Source of the DNA: SIG440 sp045120135
GTDB lineage: Bacteria > Bacillota > Clostridia > Monoglobales > Monoglobaceae
Length of the DNA: 64,000 nucleotides
Assembly (NCBI GenBank): GCA_045120135.1
Contig: JBGVEN010000009.1
Coordinates: 62,001 to 126,000 of the forward strand
Direction: 5' to 3'
Numbering within the stretch: the first letter of the stretch is position 1; the number at the start of each line of letters is the position of its first letter. Both the position numbers and the translations under genes were made by a program. The notes beneath the pieces were generated by a model. That model did not search any database, was not told where the DNA came from, and saw only the letters and a program-made list of their open reading frames with translations. Shown here piece after piece: positions 57,860 through 64,000 of this stretch.

Positions 57860-59260
57860 CTAAAACAGCTTGTTGTCGAGGTCACAATATCTTTGATAAC
57901 ACTCACTGTAATCCGCACCGCTTGGAACAAATTCACGCTTGGTTTCAACCGCCATATCGCAGGCAGTCTCTACGCTTTCAAACACTCCTGTTGCTACACC
58001 TGCAAGGATTGCTGAGCCAAGGCACGCTGTTTCGTCGTTCTTTAAGGTTACAATCTTTTTGCCGGTCATATCCGCTTTAATCTGACACCAGAGGGGACTT
58101 GATGCGCCGCCGCCCATTGTTCTGATTTCGTCACATTCAAGACCCAGATAATCAAGATTGCCCTTGAGCATACAGGACACGGCTTCTAAGATGCTTCGTA
58201 CTGCGTGCGCTCTGCCGTGTTCCATTGTAAGACCATAGAACACACCCTTTGCATCGGGGTTATATTTGGGCATTGTTGAGCCGCAGAGATACGGAATAAA
58301 GGTCAATCCTGCACTGCCCGGCTCTACCTTTTCGGCAAGCTCGTCAAGCTCACGGAATGAAAAGTTCTCGCAGAAGTTATTTTTGAACCACTTAAGAGCA
58401 ATTCCCGCTGTGGGTGTCCACGAAAGCAGACAATACTTGCCATCATAATTCACATGGCAGGGGATTTTGCTGTTGGGGTTAAATTCAGGCATATCGTCCG
58501 AGGGAACAAACACAACCATTGTTGTGCCTGTCATTTCGCTGACAACACCTTTGCGGACAATTCCCGCACCGATTGCACCGGCAATCTGGTCAATTGCACC
58601 GGTTACAACGGTAATTCCCTTATACTCACCGATTATCTCGCCACTGGGCAGAATTTCGGGGAGACAGCTTTTGTCAAGACCAATGAATTCAAGCATTTCG
58701 TCCCACCAGTCGAACTTTTTGATGTCAAAATAAAGGCTTGATGACTGCAGCGTTCTTTCGGTGACAAATCTGCCGGTCATACGATAAAGCAGGTAGTCCT
58801 CAAGCAGGAACACCTTTTTTATTTTACCAAAGATTTCGGGCTTATTTTCACGGAACCAGAGCAGCTTGCTTGCCGGCCAGGTTGCGGTAATTTCGGGCTG
58901 ACCCGTTACCTCATAGACCTTTTTTACACCAAACTTTGCGTCAATTTCCTCCGCCTGCTTTGCCGCACGGTTATCAAGCCACACAACCGCCTTTGTGATG
59001 GGGTTTCCGTTCTCATCGGTCAGAATAAGAGTTTCACACTGGGTGTCGATACTCATTGCGGAAATTGTATAGTCTGCCGAAAGCTCTGCAAGTGCTTCGG
59101 AGAACAAATCCCAGTAGCTTTCTGCCGGGAACTCCACAAAATCGCCCTTTGTTTCAAGTGTATAATCCTTTGTAACGCTTTTTACAGGTCTGGCATTCTC
59201 GTCAAAAACCGCCGCCTTGAGCGAGGTTGTGCCAATGTCTACGCCAAGCAGGTATTTCAT
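57860..59260 (-). CDS. FGGY family carbohydrate kinase (xylulokinase-like)
   Basis: A 466-residue kinase. YLLGVDIGTTSLKAAVFDEN gives the phosphate-1 site, and VVWLDNRAAKQAEEI and GAIDQIAGAIGAGIVRKGVV place it in FGGY. MTGTTMVVF and RTMGGGASSPLWCQIKADMTG supply the adenosine site. The substrate could be a ketose such as xylulose or an aldonate. It is the last gene of a minus-strand run after YjbQ, SIS and TIM-like genes, but a hairpin lies between it and YjbQ, so it may have its own promoter. Confidence 0.9.
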   Translation of the reverse strand: MKYLLGVDIGTTSLKAAVFDENARPVKSVTKDYTLETKGDFVEFPAESYWDLFSEALAELSADYTISAMSIDTQCETLILTDENGNPITKAVVWLDNRAAKQAEEIDAKFGVKKVYEVTGQPEITATWPASKLLWFRENKPEIFGKIKKVFLLEDYLLYRMTGRFVTERTLQSSSLYFDIKKFDWWDEMLEFIGLDKSCLPEILPSGEIIGEYKGITVVTGAIDQIAGAIGAGIVRKGVVSEMTGTTMVVFVPSDDMPEFNPNSKIPCHVNYDGKYCLLSWTPTAGIALKWFKNNFCENFSFRELDELAEKVEPGSAGLTFIPYLCGSTMPKYNPDAKGVFYGLTMEHGRAHAVRSILEAVSCMLKGNLDYLGLECDEIRTMGGGASSPLWCQIKADMTGKKIVTLKNDETACLGSAILAGVATGVFESVETACDMAVETKREFVPSGADYSECYQRYCDLDNKLF

Positions 59261-59370
59261 AGTATCAAGCTCCTTTTATGTAATGGTTAATGATTGGACA
59301 GAACATTATTCTGCATTTCACATAGTCTGAAAATGTTCGGTCTGTAAGGCGATGTGAAATGAAGAATAAT

Positions 59371-59402
59371 ATCGGGGCAAAATATCAGAATTTTGCCCCG
59401 AT
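59371..59402 (-). terminator. Hairpin after yjbQ-like gene
   Basis: ATCGGGGCAAAAT (59371-59383) pairs with the complementary arm ending at 59402; the T run on the minus strand is weak, so it may be an attenuator between yjbQ and the kinase gene. Confidence 0.6.
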
Positions 59403-59416
59403 TATATCAGCAAATA

Positions 59417-60037
59417 TTATCTCTTAAGCTGGAGGTCGTAGTGAACGTCGTAAGCCTTTTCTTCATCTGTGAACTTATGAAGAGTGTTGATAACTTCGCC
59501 GTTGTTCCACTTTCTATCTTCTACATCGTCAGCAATACCCATAACGGTAACATTAACCTGTCTGCGACGAGCACGTACATGGTCCCAGTCAACGAAGTAA
59601 ACGTGAGCGAATTCGCCACCGTCAAGTTCGCCGTCCTTGATTGTCATTGTTTCGCTTCTGCCGAAGAATACGCTACGGAGGTGACCGTCTGTGTTCATTG
59701 ATGTGAAGTCGCCGGGCTCGTCAACGTATCTGCCGAACTGTGCGTGGATAGGACCGGGATGACGGTACTGATGTTCTTCAGCGAAATCAGGAATCATCTT
59801 TCTCATAATGTCGAGAAGATCGTGCTGGAGATATTCAAGGTCAAATGAATCGATATCGTGTGAGCATTCCTGAACCATTACTGAACAGGTTGTGTGGTGT
59901 GATGCGATTGCAACAGTACCATTCTTAACGCCTGATGCCTTTACGATTTCAATAATCTCCTTTGAGATGTCGTGGAATGTGGGAATCCAGCCTCTTGACT
60001 GAAGTTCCAGTTCTTTTTGATAAAATTTGAATTCCAT
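59417..60037 (-). CDS. YjbQ/UPF0047 family protein, long form
   Basis: A 206-residue protein. VAIASHHTTCSVMVQECSHD and FTSMNTDGHLRSVFFGRSET with WDHVRARRRQVNVTVMG match the YjbQ fold, which has been reported to show secondary thiamine-phosphate synthase activity. Usual members have about 135 residues; this one has a longer N-terminal and middle part. Co-location with sugar-phosphate enzymes is recurrent in Bacillota, but its role there is unknown. GGAGG precedes the ATG. Confidence 0.8.
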   Translation of the reverse strand: MEFKFYQKELELQSRGWIPTFHDISKEIIEIVKASGVKNGTVAIASHHTTCSVMVQECSHDIDSFDLEYLQHDLLDIMRKMIPDFAEEHQYRHPGPIHAQFGRYVDEPGDFTSMNTDGHLRSVFFGRSETMTIKDGELDGGEFAHVYFVDWDHVRARRRQVNVTVMGIADDVEDRKWNNGEVINTLHKFTDEEKAYDVHYDLQLKR

Positions 60038-60080
60038 AGTTCAAATCCTCCTATAAATATGTATTATAATTTTTTATTAT

Positions 60081-60677
60081 TTACTTTTTGTTAAGCCTTT
60101 CGCCTACTGCTCCACCCGGATGTGTGATAGCAAACTGCTCGTTTAGGAAGCCTGTTTCTTCAATAAGTGCGGTCTGAAGAATGTGGAAAATAACCGCAAG
60201 TGAGGTTGATGATGTTGTGCCCTGACAGTTATATTTGTCGGTTTCGCGGTTAACATACTGCTTAATTACAACATCAGCCATTTCTGCAAGGGGTGATTCA
60301 AGGTTTTCAGTAACCGAGATAATATGTACGCCCTTTGTCTTACAGATATCAAGAATAGGAAGGAGCTCCTTTGTCTTTCCGCCGCGTGATGCAAAAACGC
60401 AAACATCCCCTGCCTGAAGGTAACCTGTTGCACCGTGAACTGCCTCAGCCGGTGAGATAAATCTTGCAGGCTGGTCAATGCAGCACATTAGATGTGCAAA
60501 ATGCTGGCAGATAATGCCCGAATGTCCGCAACCGGTAACACCGATACGGGGTGCATTCTTCAAAAGCTCAACCGCTTTTGAATATGCTTCTTCATCAAAG
60601 TATTCAGCCATATTCTTTATGCATTCGCTTTCAATTTCGTATACCTGCTTTGCCGCCTTTATTGCTTCGCTGTTCAT
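60081..60677 (-). CDS. SIS-domain sugar isomerase (KpsF/GutQ-like)
   Basis: A 198-residue protein. IGVTGCGHSGIICQHFAHLM and VHGATGYLQAGDVCVFASRGGKTKELLPIL are the SIS phosphosugar-binding parts. The C-terminal half ends in FAITHPGGAVGERLNKK, as in KpsF/GutQ without the CBS domains. Enzymes of this type interconvert ketose- and aldose-phosphates. It is 12 bp from the TIM-like gene, within one operon. Confidence 0.85.
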   Translation of the reverse strand: MNSEAIKAAKQVYEIESECIKNMAEYFDEEAYSKAVELLKNAPRIGVTGCGHSGIICQHFAHLMCCIDQPARFISPAEAVHGATGYLQAGDVCVFASRGGKTKELLPILDICKTKGVHIISVTENLESPLAEMADVVIKQYVNRETDKYNCQGTTSSTSLAVIFHILQTALIEETGFLNEQFAITHPGGAVGERLNKK

Positions 60678-60689
60678 ATCAAATCCTCC

Positions 60690-61388
60690 TTAGTGCATTT
60701 CGTCCCAAGCCTTGCGAACGCTTGCAATCATTTCTTCTGCCAGAGCAAGGGGATTTTCAGCCTTTGCTATTGCACTTGAGCAACCTGATGCAGATGAGCC
60801 TGCCTTTATGATATTGTAGCAGTCTTCACCCTTGCTGATTCCGGCTGACGGGAAGGGAAGAATGTCCGGATTAATTTCCTTTATACACTTGATAACCTCG
60901 TCGACATATTCCTTGTCGGCAGGCTTGCCTGTGCCGATAAGCTCGGTCGGCTCTGCAACCAGAATGTTGGGGGCAAGCTTTGCAATCTCTTTTACTTCTT
61001 CAACGCTGTCTGCGCATACCATTGTTGCAAGACCAACCTCGTCTGCACGCTTGATAGCCTCGGCAATTTCGTCCAGAGTAAGCTTGTGTTCTGCGTGGTT
61101 AAGCATTACACCAACAGCACCCGCTGCCTTTAAAGCTTCGGGGAGGCTTCTGCCCATACCCTTGCCTACGGGGATACTGTCCATATGCTGTGAGAATACG
61201 TGTATTCTCTTTGTATTTTTTGCAATATTGCTGATTTCTGTATCAGGAATATCAAGAATTACATCAACGTCATATTTTTCTGAAAGGGCATCAAGACCCT
61301 TTGCAATTTCAAGAAGTACATCTCCGTACATATAGCATTTGGGACCGTATTCAAAAAACGGCTGTTTGATGTTAAAATTTTTAAGCAT
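60690..61388 (-). CDS. Archaeal-type triosephosphate isomerase homologue
   Basis: A 232-residue protein. The middle GVMLNHAEHKLTLDEIAEAI corresponds to the LNHSE segment, ILVAEPTELIGTGKPA to the catalytic-Glu loop, and FPSAGISKGEDCYNIIKAGS with SGCSSAIAKAENPLALAEE to the phosphate-binding end of archaeal TIMs. It is a paralogue used in sugar catabolism, not the glycolytic enzyme, and may act on another triose- or tetrose-phosphate. First gene of the minus-strand operon; a strong promoter lies at 61471-61499. Confidence 0.8.
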   Translation of the reverse strand: MLKNFNIKQPFFEYGPKCYMYGDVLLEIAKGLDALSEKYDVDVILDIPDTEISNIAKNTKRIHVFSQHMDSIPVGKGMGRSLPEALKAAGAVGVMLNHAEHKLTLDEIAEAIKRADEVGLATMVCADSVEEVKEIAKLAPNILVAEPTELIGTGKPADKEYVDEVIKCIKEINPDILPFPSAGISKGEDCYNIIKAGSSASGCSSAIAKAENPLALAEEMIASVRKAWDEMH

Positions 61389-61470
61389 ATCAAATCTCTG
61401 CCTTTGTCTTTATAGTAGTAGTTTTTTCCGTCCCTCTCCAAGGACCAGTTTTGCATTTTTCTACCACTAT

Positions 61471-61499
61471 ATTATATACGCCTTTTGGCGGCTTGTCAA
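61471..61499 (-). promoter_or_regulatory. Promoter of the TIM-SIS-YjbQ operon with internal palindrome
   Basis: The minus strand reads TTGACA (61499-61494), 17 bp, TATAAT (61476-61471). The spacer contains the inverted repeat CGCC-TTTT-GGCG (61479-61490), a likely regulator site. Confidence 0.8.
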
Positions 61500-61524
61500 C
61501 ATTATTTTGGACATTGACTTATTC

Positions 61525-61553
61525 TTGACATTCATTTTTTTCTGGTGTATACT
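61525..61553 (+). promoter_or_regulatory. Promoter of the FSA-like aldolase gene
   Basis: TTGACA (61525-61530), 17 bp, TATACT (61548-61553), divergent from the TIM promoter with about 30 bp between the -35 boxes. Confidence 0.8.
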
Positions 61554-61605
61554 TGTTATTGGAGAATGCGGAGAAGAAAATACGAAAAGAAAAGGAATGA
61601 CAAAA

Positions 61606-62280
61606 ATGAAGTACTTAATCGACACCGCCAACATTGAGGCAATCCGTTACTTGAACGAATTCTACCCCGTGGCAGGTGTAACCACCAACCCCACACTTAT
61701 TGCAAAGGAAAACGGCGATTTCTGGGAAATTGTTAAGGAAATCCGCAGTATTATCGGTCCTGAAAAGATGCTGCATATTCAGACAGTTCAGAAATCTGCT
61801 GAAAAAATTGTAGACGAAGCTCTTCTTATCAAGCAGACGCTTGGCGGCAACTTTTACGCAAAAATTCCGATTTGCGAGGAGAGTCTGAAAGCAACAAAGA
61901 TGCTTAAAGAGCTTGGTATCGGCGTTACTATGACCGCAATATTTACTCCCGCCCAGGCGCTTATGGCGGCAAAAGCCGGCGCAGATTTTGTTGCGCCTTA
62001 CGTTAACCGACTTGACAACACCATCAGCGATGGCGTTAAGGTTGTTGAGTACATAGTTGAGCAGTTTAAAAACTATAACCTTGACTGTCAGGTTCTGGCA
62101 GCAAGCTTTACCAATGCCGAGCAGGTTCACAAGTGTGCCGTTGCCGGCTGTCACTCGGTGACAATTGCACCAAAGATTTTTGAATCGCTTATTGCTCATC
62201 CTATGACAGAGGCGGCAATTGAGGGTTTTGAGCACGACTGGGAAGCGGTATATGGTGACAAAACCATCATGGACTTCTAA
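61606..62280 (+). CDS. Fructose-6-phosphate aldolase/transaldolase-like protein
   Basis: A 224-residue protein from ATG with AAAGGA 9 bases upstream. MKYLIDTANIEAIRYLNEFY, VAGVTTNPTLIAKE and FYAKIPICEESLKATKMLKE (Schiff-base Lys86) with TMTAIFTPAQALMAAKAGAD and APYVNRLDN mark the FSA/TalC group of small transaldolases. Known chemistry: aldol cleavage or transfer of dihydroxyacetone units. It is divergent from the operon above. Placement suggests it splits a ketohexose phosphate made by the SIS and kinase enzymes. Confidence 0.9.
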   Translation: MKYLIDTANIEAIRYLNEFYPVAGVTTNPTLIAKENGDFWEIVKEIRSIIGPEKMLHIQTVQKSAEKIVDEALLIKQTLGGNFYAKIPICEESLKATKMLKELGIGVTMTAIFTPAQALMAAKAGADFVAPYVNRLDNTISDGVKVVEYIVEQFKNYNLDCQVLAASFTNAEQVHKCAVAGCHSVTIAPKIFESLIAHPMTEAAIEGFEHDWEAVYGDKTIMDF

Positions 62281-62353
62281 GGCTTGATAAAATGATGCAG
62301 AACGCATAAAGCAAAGGTTTTATATTGTTATTACATTATTAAAACAAAATATT

Positions 62354-62390
62354 ACAGGCTGTGATAAAAAATCACAGCCTGTTTTTCATT
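62354..62390. terminator. Bidirectional terminator between FSA-like and LacI genes
   Basis: ACAGGCTGTGAT (62354-62365) pairs with ATCACAGCCTGT (62371-62382), followed by TTTTT on the plus strand and flanked by A residues. Confidence 0.85.
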
Positions 62391-63363
62391 ATTTTTTTGC
62401 CTCGCCTATCGTTCCTCCCTCGGAAAAACGACGGGTAACCGTAACGCATTGGGTCGCAGACCCCGATTTTTCTTCTATCGCCCTATACAAGAGCCTTACC
62501 GCCTCGGAACACATCTCGGAAATATGCATTTTTATACACGAAAGATTGACATTTTTATACGGAACGCTGCTTATATCGTCCATACAAATCAGTGATAAAT
62601 CCTCAGGCACACGAATATTTTCCTCGCTGAGCCGCTGCAGAATTCCGTCTGCAACATGGCTGTACGCCGCAAAGACCGCAGTCGGAAGCTCAGGACGGCG
62701 TAATAGCTCGTCCATTCCCCAATATCCGCAATCCCAGAAACGTCTCTCATTTATAACACAAAAGTTTCGCGTGACCCCAAGACCGCGTTTTTGCATTCCC
62801 TGCCGAAAAAAACCGTACTCTGCCGGTGTAAACCTTTCGCCTACATACCCGATTTTGGTATGACCCTTTTGCATCAGACACATAAGTGCAGAATCCATCG
62901 CCGCACGAATATCCACATCAACACAGTTAACATTTTTATATTGCTCGGTGTGACCTACCAAAACAACGGGAATTGAGGTTTCAACCGATATTGACCCCAC
63001 CGGCTCAATTACAATAATTCCGTCCACCTTGGCAAAATTAATATAATAATCCAATAGCGAATTTTGGGTGTCCACCGAAAAATTAAATACCGAAAAAAGA
63101 CATGTTCCGCCCTGCTGACCGATGATTTCCTCAATAATCGTTACCATATCGCTGTAATGGATACCAAGCACCTCAGGACAGAGAACTGCAATCAGCTTTT
63201 TGTCATAGACAGGCTTGTTATACTTTTCAAAACACCCTAGAGCCTTTGCAACCTCAATTACCTTTTCCTTTGTTTCGTCACTGATTTCGTGGCTGTTTGA
63301 AAAAACCTTTGAAACCGTTGACACCGAAACATTAGCTATTCGTGCAATTTTTGATAAAGTCAA
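62389..63363 (-). CDS. LacI family transcriptional regulator
   Basis: A 324-residue protein from a TTG with GGAGG 8 bases upstream, reading MTLSKIARIANVSVSTVSKV. The helix-turn-helix and hinge helix (SDETKEKVIEVAKALG) are clear. The periplasmic-binding-like core starts near 55 with LIAVLCPEVLGIHYSD and ends GGTIGEAKK. Sugar or sugar-phosphate effector unknown. Two copies of a CGAAA-TT-TTTCG type palindrome lie in its promoter region, shared with the divergent NagA-like gene. It likely controls both and perhaps the aldolase and isomerase promoters. Confidence 0.9.
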   Translation of the reverse strand: MTLSKIARIANVSVSTVSKVFSNSHEISDETKEKVIEVAKALGCFEKYNKPVYDKKLIAVLCPEVLGIHYSDMVTIIEEIIGQQGGTCLFSVFNFSVDTQNSLLDYYINFAKVDGIIVIEPVGSISVETSIPVVLVGHTEQYKNVNCVDVDIRAAMDSALMCLMQKGHTKIGYVGERFTPAEYGFFRQGMQKRGLGVTRNFCVINERRFWDCGYWGMDELLRRPELPTAVFAAYSHVADGILQRLSEENIRVPEDLSLICMDDISSVPYKNVNLSCIKMHISEMCSEAVRLLYRAIEEKSGSATQCVTVTRRFSEGGTIGEAKK

Positions 63364-63375
63364 CGAAAACACCTC

Positions 63376-63476
63376 CGAAATTTTTCGTAAATTTCGTAAA
63401 ACTCATAAGATTATTGACAGTATATAACACAGATTTATCCCTGTCAAGTAGGTTTTTCGGTTTCGAAAATTTTTCG
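63376..63476. promoter_or_regulatory. Divergent control region with repeated LacI-type operators
   Basis: The 15-mer AAATTTTTCGTAAAT occurs at 63378 and 63467. The palindromes CGAAATTTTTCG (63376-63387) and CGAAAATTTTTCG (63464-63476) flank the LacI promoter, TTGACA (63447-63442), 17 bp, TATACT (63424-63419) on the minus strand. The second palindrome also lies 12 bp before the plus-strand -35 box. Confidence 0.7.
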
Positions 63477-63488
63477 TAAATATTATAA

Positions 63489-63517
63489 TTGACAGAACGG
63501 CTAAACTAAAGTATAAT
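63489..63517 (+). promoter_or_regulatory. Promoter of the NagA-like gene
   Basis: TTGACA (63489-63494), 17 bp, TATAAT (63512-63517). Confidence 0.85.
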
Positions 63518-63595
63518 ATATTTAATAGGTAAATTAGGCAACTGCACCTTTTGGGGGCTATGCTGTATAACTTTACCGGAAAAGAGGGACATATA

Positions 63596-64000
63596 ATGAA
63601 AGCAATAATTAATGCAACACTTGTTATGCCTGACCATTATATCCCCCGGGCTACTCTGCTTATGGACGGCGAGAGGATTGTGGACTTCGGCAAGAAGCTT
63701 GAAATCCCCGAAGGCTCTGAAATTATTGATGCAGAGGGTCTGTTTGTGGGACCCGGTCTGATTGACATACATACTCATGCTGACGGTGACACATACTTCC
63801 ACGATGACCCTGTTAAGTGTTCGAGAACACTTCTTGACCACGGCGTTACATCGGTTCTGCCGGCTTTGTTTTACAGTATGAACAAGCAGGAGCACCTTGA
63901 TGCAATCAAGAAGTACAAGGATGCCATTGCAAACGGCGAATGTCAGAACATTATCGGTGTTTATATGGAGGGTCCGTACCTCAACCCCGATTTTGGCTGT
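63596..64000 (+). CDS. nagA: NagA-like N-acetylglucosamine-6-phosphate deacetylase (3' part outside window)
   Basis: The first 135 codons are in the window, from an ATG with AGAGGG upstream. The protein reads MKAIINATLVMPDHYIPRAT with GLIDIHTHADGDTY (metal-binding HxH) and IGVYMEGPYLNPDFG, the core motifs of amidohydrolases of the NagA type. Known role: deacetylates GlcNAc-6-phosphate to GlcN-6-phosphate. An alternative acyl-amino-sugar substrate is possible given the unusual neighbours. Divergent from LacI. Confidence 0.85.
   Translation, partial: MKAIINATLVMPDHYIPRATLLMDGERIVDFGKKLEIPEGSEIIDAEGLFVGPGLIDIHTHADGDTYFHDDPVKCSRTLLDHGVTSVLPALFYSMNKQEHLDAIKKYKDAIANGECQNIIGVYMEGPYLNPDFGC

Noticed and set aside
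61615..62307. 230-codon minus-strand frame opposite the aldolase
   Set aside because: FSA-type motifs are on the plus strand; the other frame has no domain.
1..64000. CRISPR arrays and insertion sequences
   Set aside because: No regularly spaced 25-40 bp repeats and no transposase reading frames were seen.

Overview
The window is one contiguous stretch of an AT-rich Bacillota genome, most likely class Clostridia. The evidence is purine-rich Shine-Dalgarno sites (AGGAGG/GAGGTG), consensus TTGACA-17-TATAAT promoters, many rho-independent hairpins, a group II ECF transporter, chained exporter-type ABC pairs, LiaF-like and AbrB-type regulators, and GyrA of the Gram-positive type. No 16S rRNA gene or other taxonomic marker beyond gyrA is present, so genus is not assigned.

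Region 1 (about 1-14,200) is accessory and scarred. It opens with the start of a RepA-like AAA ATPase with tandem 11-bp repeats upstream, as in integrated elements. Then come small regulators and stress genes: GNAT, an XRE-desulfoferrodoxin fusion, a TetR/LiaF pair, a rhodanese lipoprotein, SDR, nucleotidyltransferase-membrane-zinc ribbon fusion, a YozG-type HTH/membrane pair, and PAS plus Fic. At 10,633-10,695 lies an isolated 3' end of a tRNA or tmRNA gene (T arm, acceptor strand, CCA) followed by a strong hairpin, in a repeat-rich 700-bp gap. This looks like an element attachment site. Beyond it are four small genes of unknown function, a SLOG protein divergent from an HTH regulator, and gene remnants (DUF1848, cyclase). 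Another remnant, of a CDP-alcohol phosphatidyltransferase, lies at 6.3-6.7 kb.

Region 2 (14,200-39,000) is mostly core-like and mostly on the minus strand: an AbrB/glycosyltransferase pair, an MFS plus class II amidotransferase pair, nitroreductase, and a long operon from EcfT through a fused EcfAA', EcfS, AKR, SDR, DUF1648 and a CDF metal exporter. Next is an operon that starts with a TetM-like GTPase fused to a Rae1-like NYN nuclease, followed by a tRNA dihydrouridine synthase and a heterodimeric ABC exporter. A GH2 glycosidase, a MalK/MsmX-type ATPase and gyrA complete the region.

Region 3 (39,000-57,800) is a surface-polysaccharide locus: UDP-sugar 4,6-dehydratase, DegT aminotransferase and PglC-like initiating phosphoglycosyltransferase (a bacillosamine-type start), glycosyltransferases, EpsG-like polymerase, flippase, LicD and a TagD-like cytidylyltransferase. 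A minus-strand unit also holds two ATP-grasp enzymes, a FemAB-like acyltransferase and a divergent PLP-fold protein, which suggests amino-acyl decoration. A TRAP-type permease and its divergent LysR regulator sit inside the locus.

Region 4 (57,800-64,000) is a sugar-phosphate catabolic regulon: FGGY kinase, YjbQ-like protein, SIS isomerase, archaeal-type triosephosphate isomerase homologue, FSA-like aldolase, LacI regulator and the start of a NagA-like deacetylase, with strong divergent promoters and palindromic operator candidates.

The most unusual items are the GTPase-nuclease fusion at 30,376-33,003, the XRE-superoxide reductase fusion at 2,099-2,701, the element boundary near 10.6 kb, and the ATP-grasp/FemAB branch of the polysaccharide locus. 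No CRISPR array, complete tRNA, rRNA or insertion sequence was seen.
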